Positions 27,001 through 35,102 of a DNA stretch of 38,081 nt are shown here, piece after piece. A program made the position numbers and the translations under genes. Position 1 is the stretch's first letter. Every line of letters starts with the position of its first letter. Below the pieces are notes generated by a model. The model was not told the origin of the DNA. It searched no databases and was given only the letters and a program-made list of their open reading frames with translations. Source of the stretch: Saccoglossus kowalevskii (lineage: Eukaryota > Hemichordata > Enteropneusta > Harrimaniidae). The stretch is taken from contig NW_003116455.1 in assembly GCF_000003605.2 (NCBI RefSeq), positions 185,682 to 223,762 of the forward strand. Direction: 5' to 3'.

Positions 27001-30000
27001 CATTCTTATTTGTAAGTTAATAATGCGATTACTATGAATAAAAGTTCAATGTGCAATAAACTACTTGGTTGGGGGATGTCCACATACCACTTTCAAAATG
27101 TTTTGTATTTAGTACGCAGGCGCGAAATTCGAACAACCAAATGTTGCAAATGTACTGCCATTTACTGTTTTTGATGCATTACAATGTATGTACATTTGCG
27201 GCATTCACAGGGTATGACTGTGTATGCTCAATACCTTGTACATTTTGTAGGTGATCAATTTACTCAAAATTAATTTACTTCCAACGTAGTCCAATTCACA
27301 TGGACAAAATATAATATTGACTGCGTGTATTGCCAGTTGATACATGCGTCCATGAGAAGAAATGATACATATTCAAACTACAAGTATTGATGATGCAATC
27401 TACATGTAGCGTGTTTGTATGTCATATATTTCGACGATATTAAATAGCGGTTATCATATCAACTGGCTGCACATAAACAATCACGTATTTTGGAATTTGA
27501 GATTCCCCACCCAATTAAAAATCTCTCACTGTCAATATTTTTCAGACATTACATCAGTATGGTATCTGTAAAAATGTTTTCCAAATCCGCTCTTTGCATG
27601 CTGATAGATTCGCCCACTACGTGTTCATATGCATTCATGCCCTCGAGACTTGACAGTTTACCTTTGATTAAATAAATGATTGCGAGTAATATCCAGTGAG
27701 TGGGCGATTACTGTGTCATTTAGGAATCCAGAATGCGTTCAGTACAGTTTAATTTACCTCAAATGTATTTTTATTTTAGCATTATTTATTTATTCATTGA
27801 TCTGTGCATATTTCAAAGCTATGTCCGATATGCTAGTGAAACTGAACATCTAATTTGTCAATAAGCAGAAGCGACTCTTGTTATATTGCAAACTTAGAAA
27901 TGTTAGTTTGTTAATTTGTGTTTCCTTATTACAAAATCTGTGATGTTTAAAATATTAAAAAGATAGGATTCAATTTCAAGGCTATGAAGCTAGTAGTTAA
28001 GTTCCTTATTATTTCTATGAACTTGAGTTCAATGTCAAAAAAAACAACTGAATGACTAATTTGCATAATTGTGGTTAATTTCGCAACTTGATTCAAGCTG
28101 GCAGTTTTATTAAGCACTAATACATCGAATGCACGTGATCTGCTTAGGGCTGACAGAAGCCCGGCAAATACATGAACAAAAGCTATACCCATTATTGCTA
28201 AAATGCAATAACCTCGAGATATGTTTGCTTGTTAGCTCCTTGTCAGATAAACAGTGCAATATATACTCCCTTAGTCTGATTGATGTATTGTCAATATGGG
28301 TATATATGATTCAATATTAACTAGCCCTACTGGAAAGTTACTTCAAGATACCACTCCGTACAAAACTCATATTCAATTCAATTCACGGAACAATAAGATG
28401 TTTTGCTGACTGGTTCAATTTATCTGGGTTTTTTTATAAGTTTTATTTACAGTAAATAAAGTTACCTCAATGTTGATGAAGTTAAATGGACTCGAGATTA
28501 GGTACATTGAACCATTTAAAGGCATGCTTCCCGAGCGTTTGGGGGAATGAGTTTTGACTATGTAGTTTGTTACTATGACAACAATCAATATCTAATTAAA
28601 TAATTTTACAGATTACAGAATTATTAACACGCTACATGTCATGATTACTACAATTATATTCTCGCTTTGACCAACAATAATTCTTCTTGTTATCATAGGC
28701 CAACTTTATTTTTCTTACCATGATAGTGTTCATACTTGTGACAAAACTTCGTGCAAGTCATGAGGAGGAAACGGCTCAAATCAGGTAAGAAGCATTCGCA
28801 TGCCTAAGAGGCTGGTGGCGGTATCCATTATAAACTAAATTGTACGCTACTTTTATTGACGACATTTATTGATATGTAAAAAAAAGACCATGCACGTAAC
28901 ACTGAGATGGATGGCCGTCGATTGATGAGGTTATTTAACATTAATTTATTTTCAGAAAAGCCGCTAAGGCTACAGCTGTGCTGCTGCCTTTGCTGGGTGT
29001 GACGAACATTCTATTTATGTTTGAAAACAGTGGAGATCGATTGAAGATGAAAGGCGCCATCTACGGCATCATCCAAGCCCTCTTGAATTCCACCCAGGTA
29101 GGTTGGATGGTTGTTTGTCAACCGCGAAAGATGTTACTTCAACATCGCTATGAGAAGGTTGTCGGTGATTTATAGCAGAGGCGTTTTAGTGCTTCGTAAA
29201 CCGGATTAAAATGCCTGGAGACATATTCATGAATGTTCTGCGTCATATGATAAACATCTGTCTAATCGATTTTTGCAGTGGCCCACACGTTATCTATCAA
29301 TATAATTAGTTCGATGATTGGTAAATACGAATTTCGCATGTGGATACGTCTATTTTATAATATATTGCGTCATGCGTTCCTCGTTCACAGGGCATTCTGG
29401 TTGCAATTCTGTATTGTTTCCTGAACAAAGAGGTAAGTCTCTTTTGTACGGATGTGCTTCACTGACTGACAGTGTCGAATGTAAAAATATTTACTTATGG
29501 AAATGCGGTATTCAAATTTGGAACGACAAAGACATACCAATATGGTACAACCTTGCTTATACGGGGTATATCGTGATTGATGTATTGAATTATTTTTGTA
29601 AATCATAATGTTCTATCCTCAAAGTAGCATAATGTTTTTTCATAACTTTTGTCCCATTTTTTCACAAAACATTACTTGTATCACACAAAACAATTGTATT
29701 CACTGTTACCCGATACACGAATGAACACCTGTATACTAATTCAAACATTCAATATCGTTAAGGGCGTTTTACAAAAATGTTGGGTATGCTTCTACTTCAA
29801 ATACAATGTAAGCACTAAAACGTCTGACAAAACAACTGACACGAACTTCGGACAAAACGTTACTTTAGTGGCAATCTTCGGAACTAGTTTAGTATGGTGC
29901 AGTGTTATCTTAATTACTGTATTACAAACTGGTAAAAACAAATATTGTTTGCACACCGCCCTCTATGCACATACTGGGATTACATATTAACGCTGGGTGG

Positions 30001-30910
30001 CGCTACACCCGTTCTATGTCGTCAATAAGTGACAAGCACAACTACTAAGACATAGTGTTACGAAGAAGGCAGAACTGACGGCTCCAATATATTTATTGAT
30101 CATTCGGGACAAAATGATGAGTCATTTTAAAATGTTTACTCGGAAATATGAAACCCAGGGCAGTGATTACGAGGTCATTACGAGGATACCTCAAAGTATG
30201 CACGAAGACAGTACAGCGGGAGTATCGATCAACGCGCAGCGGTGGTCGATGCGACGGCGTACTGTCTGAATGCATACTTTGAGGTATTCTCGTAATAACC
30301 TTATTATCATACATAGTTTTCTTCCAAGGATACATCATGGGAATGCCGAAATCCAAAATGTTTAGAACAGAATCAGCGAACTTCTTTGTGTGGAGTCCGG
30401 TCAAACTCTGGTGGCACACATGTTTGTTTTTAATACAGAGGACGCTTACGCGCGTTATCATTCCATATTTGGAATTCGCATTTCCTTATGGAGGATGAAA
30501 ATACCCCGTAAGGTACCGCAAAAGACATTGACTAAATCAGTGTTTTTATGATGACACACCTCAATTTAAGGAAACTGACTAACAACAGCTCAAACAAAAA
30601 TACAATGTAATATGTCTTTGTCTCTCAGGTCCGTTCAACCATTCGGCGCAAGTTCAGTCGATTTCGCCGTGAAAAGAACAGACGAGACAGGCGACGATTT
30701 TCCAAGACATCTACGTATCTAATGACGTCATCAACCGAGGTATTTCTTTCAATGTTTCGCAGAAGAGCGTACTCTGCCTCGGCAGCGAATAAAACGCCGT
30801 CACCTTCCCCGAGATGCAAGAACAAAGTAAAACACTCTAGAAACAATGATATAGAAATGAAAACAATCCACCATTTAAGAAACGGACACCCTGAGCCATG
30901 TGCCCTTTGA
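8952..30910 (+). CDS. Class B1 (secretin-family) neuropeptide/hormone GPCR, spliced gene with 11 coding exons, PDF-receptor-like
   Basis: Joining 8952-9054, 19149-19247, 24739-24896, 25031-25134, 25574-25730, 26533-26689, 26881-27011, 28699-28784, 28956-29097, 29391-29432 and 30629-30910 gives 486 codons plus stop with no frame conflict and GT-AG at every intron. Expected role: plasma-membrane receptor for a peptide hormone, usually Gs/cAMP-coupled in this family. Residues 1-120 form the hormone-receptor domain (cysteines 21, 39, 48, 62, 75, 91, plus 94 and 100; CWP at 48-50). TM1 is about 124-151. Class-defining residues are H165 (TM2), C211 and E232 (TM3), C281-W282 (ECL2), T338 and P343-G346 (TM6) and Y387 (TM7). 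The tail is basic and serine-rich. IHKNL in TM2 and the ILVTKLR/LLPLLGVTN stretches suggest PDF receptors, but CRF/DH44 or calcitonin-type receptors remain possible. No signal peptide is visible at this start, so an upstream exon may be missing. Confidence 0.93.
9055..19148 (+). other. Intron 1 of the receptor gene (about 10.1 kb)
   Basis: Bounded by a GTACGT donor and a CATTACAG acceptor. Long first introns are usual for this receptor class. Inside I see only AT-rich sequence, poly-C tracts at about 10825-10838 and 14959-14967, a TA run at about 16011-16025 and scattered open frames with no recognisable domain. The final segment, 18845-19148, is open in frame with exon 2. Confidence 0.75.
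19149..19247 (+). CDS. Receptor coding exon 2 (hormone-receptor domain core)
   Basis: This 99-bp exon lies between CATTACAG and a GTGAGT donor, and enters and leaves in phase 1. It encodes residues 35-67 and includes YCHWFFDGDLCWP, the signature W/D...CWP core of the class B1 hormone-binding domain, then C62-P63. The sequon at N55 (NTT) sits in the loop after CWP, where related receptors are often glycosylated. The family signature makes this exon secure. Confidence 0.95.
19434..19592. repeat. Tandem duplication, 2 copies of about 80 bp
   Basis: Copies begin at 19434 and 19513 and are nearly identical: CAATATGAA, then AGTTAATGTTATTAACAAAC, then a C-rich part with CCCCCTCCCTCAACAACACC. Differences are a one-base indel near the start and one C/T change near the end. 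The high identity implies a recent duplication. It lies in intron 2, 190 bp beyond exon 2. Confidence 0.93.
22350..22440 (+). promoter_or_regulatory. Promoter-like CRE, CCAAT and TATA grouping in intron 2
   Basis: A perfect CRE palindrome TGACGTCA (22350-22357) is followed by CCAAT (22363-22367) and a TATA-like TATTTATAAATATA (22373-22386), then AGTCAGTCAC near 22425. The order and spacing resemble a core promoter pointing along the receptor gene. No recognisable first exon follows before exon 3, so this is a hypothesis only; AT-rich DNA produces TATA-like strings often. Confidence 0.25.
22567..22699. mobile_element. MITE with TTAA ends, Kolobok/T2-like
   Basis: TTAA (22567-22570) is followed by AGGGCGGTAGTCGTCGCGC. 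The opposite end, read inward, is TTAA (22699-22696) then AGGTCGGTGGTCGTCGCGC. The two 19-base ends differ at two positions, and weaker similarity (TGTTCGA) continues further in. The whole unit is 133 bp including both TTAA and has no coding capacity. TTAA target duplications with TTAAAGG-type ends are known from Kolobok-superfamily and Xenopus T2 MITEs; piggyBac also targets TTAA but usually has C-rich ends. Assignment is by termini only. Confidence 0.85.
24539..24706. repeat. ACTAC pentanucleotide microsatellite grading into CCACG repeats
   Basis: Two long ACTAC blocks are broken by ACTAAAACAC interruptions and followed by five CCACG units. The array ends about 32 bases upstream of exon 3, so it occupies the region where a branch point would normally lie. 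Confidence 0.97.
24739..24896 (+). CDS. Receptor coding exon 3 (end of hormone-receptor domain and linker)
   Basis: Acceptor TGCTTTACAG, donor GTAAGT; enters phase 1, leaves phase 0. It encodes residues 68-120. The ELTCGPNGTW segment is the standard class B1 C-x-x-x-G-x-W motif near the fifth cysteine, with N78 as a sequon. C91 would be the usual sixth cysteine. C94 and C100 are additional and may form a further disulfide. Another sequon (NVT, N105) and an acidic linker lead to TM1. Confidence 0.95.
25031..25134 (+). CDS. Receptor coding exon 4 (TM1)
   Basis: A T-rich tract and TTTTTTTCAG acceptor precede it and a GTAAGT donor follows; it leaves in phase 2. It encodes residues 121-154, mostly the first membrane helix (SLIYIIGNSIGIILLSVALF), ending at the start of the first cytoplasmic loop. 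The hydrophobic length and position match TM1 of class B receptors. Confidence 0.95.
25574..25730 (+). CDS. Receptor coding exon 5 (ICL1, TM2, ECL1)
   Basis: Acceptor ATTTTGTAG, donor GTAACG. It encodes residues 155-207. RISIHKNLVVSFIVK is the class B TM2 signature; H165 is the conserved histidine of the intramembrane polar network. IHKNL matches invertebrate PDF receptors well by eye. ECL1 is of medium length. A longer open frame from 25574 to 25804 uses another frame and is not the protein. Confidence 0.96.
26213..26378. mobile_element. MITE with TTAA ends (copy 1, complete), Kolobok/T2-like
   Basis: TTAA (26213-26216) is followed by AGAGGGAGGGTCGTCACC. The right end read inward is TTAA (26378-26375) then AGCGGGGAGTCGTCACC, and both continue CTGCGCA, giving about 24 bp of inverted repeat with an indel. 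The unit is 166 bp and non-coding, and sits in intron 5, 154 bp upstream of exon 6. A second, inverted and shortened copy is at 36472-36600. The shared GTCGTC core links it to the 22567 element. Confidence 0.9.
26533..26689 (+). CDS. Receptor coding exon 6 (TM3, ICL2, start of TM4)
   Basis: Acceptor TTAATTATGCAG, donor GTAAGT; enters phase 0, leaves phase 1. It encodes residues 208-259. C211 is the TM3 cysteine that pairs with ECL2, and ANLSWMFLEGLFL is the canonical class B TM3 with E232. ICL2 reads LSRITVSVFSKEPNF, and the exon closes in FYIIGW, where TM4 begins. Confidence 0.97.
26881..27011 (+). CDS. Receptor coding exon 7 (TM4, ECL2, TM5 start)
   Basis: Acceptor TTTGTTTATAG, donor GTAAGT; enters phase 1, leaves phase 0. 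It encodes residues 260-303. The TM4 segment ICPIPFVAVWATVLHF is followed by the invariant ECL2 CW (C281, W282), then WKYFWILYAPM entering TM5. The cysteine partners C211 from exon 6. Confidence 0.97.
27012..28698 (+). other. Intron 7 of the receptor gene (about 1.7 kb)
   Basis: Flanked by GTAAGT and TTATCATAG. It splits TM5 between AFLF and ANFIFL. No repeats or coding segments of note were seen. Confidence 0.9.
28699..28784 (+). CDS. Receptor coding exon 8 (TM5 and ICL3)
   Basis: Donor GTAAGA; enters phase 0, leaves phase 2. It encodes residues 304-331, ANFIFLTMIVFILVTKLRA then SHEEETAQI. NFIFL...IV.ILVTKLRA is a strong family signature; the KLR at the base of TM5 contributes to G-protein coupling in characterised family members. 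Confidence 0.97.
28956..29097 (+). CDS. Receptor coding exon 9 (TM6, ECL3, TM7 start)
   Basis: Acceptor TTATTTTCAG, donor GTAGGT; enters phase 2, leaves phase 0. It encodes residues 332-379. RKAAKATAVLLPLLGVTN holds T338 of the polar network and the P343-x-x-G346 kink motif of TM6. TM7 begins GAIYGIIQALLNSTQ; the usual FxSFQ before the next exon is replaced by LNSTQ. Confidence 0.97.
29391..29432 (+). CDS. Receptor coding exon 10 (42-bp TM7 exon)
   Basis: Fourteen codons, phase 0 at both ends, encode GILVAILYCFLNKE (residues 380-393), including Y387 and the YCFLN start of helix 8. A 42-bp exon at this place is a conserved trait of class B1 genes. In mammalian calcitonin and CRF1 receptors its skipping yields 14-residue-deleted TM7 variants. 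Phases here would allow the same event. Confidence 0.96.
29433..30628 (+). other. Intron 10 of the receptor gene (about 1.2 kb)
   Basis: Bounded by GTAAGT and TGTCTCTCAG. It contains a 113-codon open frame (29649-29987) resembling no family I know, which is probably incidental, and a foldback repeat at 30174-30299. Confidence 0.85.
30174..30299. mobile_element. Foldback/MITE-like inverted repeat in intron 10
   Basis: The left arm starts GTCATTACGAGGATACCTCA at 30174. The right arm, read from 30299 backwards, starts GTTATTACGAGAATACCTCA. Pairing continues through AAGTATGCA...AGACAGTAC, about 40 bp with a few mismatches, around a GC-richer centre of about 42 bp. It has no coding capacity. It resembles a short non-autonomous DNA transposon, but I see no unambiguous target-site duplication. 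Confidence 0.75.
30629..30910 (+). CDS. Receptor coding exon 11 (helix 8 and C-terminal tail)
   Basis: Acceptor TGTCTCTCAG; enters phase 0 and runs to TGA at 30908-30910. It encodes residues 394-486. VRSTIRRKFSRFRREK continues the family's NxEV...R.. helix-8 motif. The tail is strongly basic, then rich in Ser/Thr (STYLMTSSTE, SPSPR), offering phosphorylation sites. An ATTAAA at 31073-31078 could serve as poly(A) signal. Internal donor-like sites at 30740 and 30827, both phase 0, could instead splice to 31497. The stretch to about residue 459 looks coding; the final 27 residues are less certain. Confidence 0.85.
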   Translation, partial: VRSTIRRKFSRFRREKNRRDRRRFSKTSTYLMTSSTEVFLSMFRRRAYSASAANKTPSPSPRCKNKVKHSRNNDIEMKTIHHLRNGHPEPCAL

Positions 30911-31072
30911 CAATGAATCATGTTGAATGCTTCCATTGGAAATTCTAAAGTCATGTGATATTCTTAGAGAAATTCTCAGTTAACCTGGATACGTTAAACG
31001 TTCGAATATCACTGCACATATCGCTTTATTCGCCATGTTATGATGCACACTACTCAATGTGCCTGAAATATG

Positions 31073-31078
31073 ATTAAA
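31073..31078 (+). terminator. Candidate poly(A) signal ATTAAA
   Basis: It lies about 160 bases after the exon 11 stop. The string is common in AT-rich DNA, so support is positional only. Confidence 0.35.
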
Positions 31079-31496
31079 AAATTTTTTTACCATGTATTTT
31101 TAATCAGTTCATTTTGTTGCATAGGAGATGCACTGGCGCTGAGTGAATTGTGTTCATTTTTTTTATTGTTTCAAGTAGATCATTGATATTTTGTTTTCCG
31201 CTTTTGACATGCGCATGTAACGCCACCTCTGTAACATACATACATGCAACCGTATCCCAACCCAACCGAATCACATTACCTCATCTCACCGTCAATGCAT
31301 CTTCCAAACATAGATAAACTCTGTCAACCCTATTTACTCATAAATACCAATATGCATGATTTGTTTTCACACATAGTAGACTAATAGAATAGGAATCTAG
31401 TAGCGATATGTGTATATTTATAGTATTTTTGGGATAATCGTATGATTACAGTACTGTTACACTCTGACACGTGTGTTTTACGGTGTATTTTTCCAG

Positions 31497-31613
31497 GTGA
31501 ATACAGGACGCAATGGTGTTGATAGTAGCCATGCCTCCAATAGAACATCAGTTGATTGCGGCCAGCCCCTTCGTGTGTCAAACGACTTTAAGTTCGCGCA
31601 TAATCGTGCTTGA
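31497..31613 (+). CDS. Possible alternative terminal exon of the receptor gene
   Basis: The acceptor TGTATTTTTCCAG precedes an open frame of 38 codons ending in TGA at 31611-31613: VNTGRNGVDSSHASNRTSVD, then CGQPLRVSNDFKFAHNRA. Its phase (0) fits the donor-like sites within exon 11 at 30827 (AAA/GTAAAA) and 30740 (GAG/GTATTT). An AATAAA follows 188 bases after the stop. The hydrophilic, Ser/Asn-rich composition suits a receptor tail. With the 30827 donor the protein would be 497 residues. The donors are only moderate matches, so this is an inference without transcript support. Confidence 0.4.
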   Translation: MNTGRNGVDSSHASNRTSVDCGQPLRVSNDFKFAHNRA

Positions 31614-31800
31614 AGTCTGTTTGACATGCATTTGGAGGGCCAGGATGACAAAGATAAAGATGTCTGCATAGCATGTCCGATAATAGACAGATGTCTCAGT
31701 AATATTGATAGTATTTGTATTTGACTACCGGCATTGGGTCGGCATGTAGCTCGTAACATCTCGTATCGCTAACACGATATATTCACGAGTGTCAATTGAC

Positions 31801-31806
31801 AATAAA
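31801..31806 (+). terminator. Candidate poly(A) signal AATAAA
   Basis: Canonical hexamer 188 bases beyond the stop of the possible alternative last exon, and about 890 bases beyond the exon 11 stop. Either isoform could use it. Confidence 0.45.
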
Positions 31807-32696
31807 ATGTGGGGACGATTATGTCTTCGGTGACAGCTAAGAAAATAACAATGATGTACCGTCCGTATGAGTTTGAAGAGGATATCCTGTTTCATAATCA
31901 TTTTTCTATCAAGCATTGCAAATTTCACTGCACCTGTAAGATATTCTTGGGACATGTACGTTTCACGTGCCTGAATTGAAAAGTAAAGGGAATAATGAAC
32001 GCCCAACGCCCAAAAAATTTGAACGATTATTTTATCTTATGATCATATTTTTATTTTAATAGTACCTCGACACTTTCACTTAGGGACGAACTAAATTATA
32101 TTCATTAGACACTCCAAAAAACTACTGTATTGGGTGAGCATGGCGCCACATATATCATGTGTTGTGACGTACTTATTACACCTCACTGGGCACGTAGCAT
32201 TTGTAAATCAGCACGCACACGTCTACGTGTTGGAACACACTTAAATCCATGATGAAATGTGACCATATAGTAATTTCTGCATTCACCTCCTATGAATTAT
32301 AATTATTATAAGAAAATAGAGATATTTACAAATACTGTCTCTTGATTTAATCGGATGTGTAGTTATCCGTCGTTTATATAGTAAAATATGTATTGACGAG
32401 AAACTGCAAATCAAAAGCAGTGAACGACGATATTTTCATGAATCGCTGCGTCGCTATCTGGCACGCGACTTAATGGACATATGCACTGCTATAGTTGTGT
32501 CTGTCTCCAATTATTAAACACGTAAATGCATTTGATTGATTCACTTTTGAATTATACGACTTCACAAAATTATTTTACTTTCCCGTCTACAAATGTTGAT
32601 GTTAATTCCATGGTCAAGTTCCATCCTGTTTCAGCAGAAAAAACATATGAGTAATATATTCTGTCATATATATATATTCTGTATATATATATTCTG

Positions 32697-32732
<36 letters not shown>

Positions 32733-34860
32733 CAGAATATATTACTCATATGTTTTATATATATATATCAGCGTGAGAAGGTATGAATCGTCACAGAAAT
32801 CAATAAGTGTATCTGGGTGAAACACGTGAAAACATACAGAATACACGTACACAAAAGTAATATTTAGAATAGGGTGCGATTTTAGCTATCTCTTGAATTG
32901 AATAGAGATCTCCTGTTGAATTGCCGATTTTTGAACAAATGCAGAAGAATTGTAAATATGTTAGCCATTATTTTCTCATCATGTTATTTGACACGTGCAC
33001 ACATTCATATGCTTAGTAACTGACCTTAACTAAGCACCACAGACATATGTTACTTCAGAATACATTTTTCCCGTTGCAACCTTAATTGACTTGCCAGTTA
33101 TCTGTATTATATATGATTTCGTGTGTGCTGTACAGTAAACGTTTTCTATTAAGCCGACATGTAACCATCGCACTGAGTAATATAATGTAATTTCCCACAA
33201 AAAAGTATATTTTAAAATACAATTTATAAGTTAAAATATTTACTAGGCATTTTCCTGTACATAGTACTTAATTCTATACTATAATAATTGAAATAATAAT
33301 AATAATTATAAAGTATATACATATACATATACATATTCTTTGATTTGTAAGAATTGTTGTATTTTATTAAAATCCTATTGATATGTATATCATTAAACAT
33401 GGAGAATGGGGCATCAGTGCGTTTGTACACGTACATAACTTTGCGTTAAAAAAATGAACTTCGTTTAAGATCACTGTACATTGTAGTATTGTTGTCCGGT
33501 AATTTCCGGAGTTTTATTTTCTTTGGTGTACAATAAATCCGTTCACAATTCACATATGGAGTATATACAATTAGTGTACTTAAACTTAAACTATCGTAAT
33601 AAAATCAATCGTTACGGAGTTATCACTTGTCATGTGCAATATCTAACTGCAAGAATTTTTTTTTTTCAAAATCAATTTGCGTGATTAGTACGATGGTGAG
33701 TTTATCATAATATAAGCTATCAAAACGTGTTCTGTAATATGCGAATTTCAAAACATGTCAGAGGTATGCCCTGGGGCCGCATTCATTAAAGAAAATGGCC
33801 ACCAGTCGTTTGCAAGTGTCCAACAATTGTTTTAACTTATATTATCATTGAATTCAATTTTATAAATTTAAGTTAATTACAGAAAATATAATGCAGCGTG
33901 CATCACCAGTGTTGTTCATGATAACACAGTAGAAATAACAACATGTCCAGATGACGTAATCTACAAACAAAATTTTAATATAATCAAATGATTTCTATAA
34001 GAAACCCAAGGTCTATACTTGACAAGTGAAAATAATACAATCATATTTACCCATAATGCAATTATATCTGCCAAATAACCTGAATGTTAATCGTCCACTA
34101 GATAACCCTGGGACATGAACGTTAGAAGACAATGTCTCTTTAAACATTGTATGCTCTGCCATAGCAAATGAATTGGGATATGAGAGAGTAGAATAGTGGT
34201 ATGGAAAATATTATTTTTTTTGTCAATCAGTCTGGCAGAAAGTTCAGTTCATATTGATAATGTCATCTTTATTGTAAAAATGTTTCACATCAGTCAGTAG
34301 GTAGAGTCGTATCCCACTTGTATATGTTTGTAACGAAAGGAATCAAATAGATTACTCACAATGCGTAACCTAAATTATCATGCGATATTCTTTGTGTGCA
34401 CGAGGCGGTGTTTACAATCGAAAAAGAGTCACTTCGGCGGCCATTTTGACAGACAGGATACAACACAATAACCACAATTGACTGCAACCAATAATTAGCC
34501 TTATCGAATTTTGCAATGTACACTAGATATGGAAGGTCATGTACAGGATTGCTATGAACAATACTACGTAAATCAATATTGCGGCCGGTCAAACGATTAT
34601 GAATCCAACTAGGAAACAATATTATATGCCTCTATAGGCCTATATAATCCTGTAACATTCGATGCAGTTGGCCGTGTATTTAATGCAATAAAATATAGAC
34701 ATATTTTGCATACATGTATATAGCATTGCCAGAAACAAAGACTAATTGTAATAATGCCAAACAAAGTTAGTCTTTAGAATCATTGATAACAAAATATGAC
34801 AAGTTGTCGTAGATAACTGAGCTTGCTAACAATTTAGGATTCTGACTGAGAATTTTCCAG
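31807..34860. other. Intergenic stretch without recognisable genes
   Basis: AT-rich sequence with a long hairpin at 32640-32756. Open frames on the minus strand at 31478-31759 and 31725-32006 (93 codons each) match no family I know and lack coding character. Confidence 0.6.
32640..32756. repeat. Long perfect inverted repeat around a TA microsatellite
   Basis: AAAACATATGAGTAATATAT at 32640 continues TCTGTCATATATATAT, and 32756 read backwards gives the same 36 bases perfectly. Between the arms lie further CTGTATATA units and a (TA)n tract. Perfect identity over 36 bp suggests a recent origin, such as a TA-rich foldback insertion or palindromic expansion. Confidence 0.93.
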
Positions 34861-35102
34861 CCAATGAGATTGATTTAATTTCAACCAATTGACAAGCTCG
34901 TTAAATCATAATGACCAATCAGCTCGTTTCTCTTTTCGCCAATCATGTACAAGGCAATATCCATTGTAACCAATCATGTACAAGGCAATATCCATTGTAA
35001 CCAATCATGTACAAGGCAATATCCATTGTAACCAATCATGTACAAGGCAATATCCATTGTAACCAATCATGTACAAGGCTGTATTTACTTTGAGTATTTA
35101 AG
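34861..35102 (+). promoter_or_regulatory. Eight phased CCAAT boxes upstream of a TATA-like element
   Basis: CCAAT pentamers in one orientation start at 34861, 34885, 34915, 34939, 34970, 35001, 35032 and 35063, spaced 24, 30, 24, 31, 31, 31 and 31. TATTTAAG follows at 35095-35102. Arrays of CCAAT boxes about 31-32 bp apart are typical of NF-Y-driven promoters, including histone promoters. No histone or other known gene follows, so which transcript it would drive is unknown. Confidence 0.45.
34939..35079. repeat. 31-bp tandem repeat, 4 full copies and one partial
   Basis: The unit starts CCAATCATGTACAAGGCAAT and ends ATCCATTGTAA. Four copies (34939-35062) are identical, and 17 bases of a fifth end at 35079. 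Sequence identity indicates recent amplification or active homogenisation. Confidence 0.97.

Noticed and set aside
29649-29990. 113-codon plus-strand open frame in intron 10 with a hydrophobic stretch
   Set aside because: No family resemblance, and it lies between two securely phased exons; most likely chance.
31478-32006. Overlapping minus-strand open frames of 93 codons
   Set aside because: No recognised motif; the first is opposite the possible alternative tail exon and is probably its shadow.
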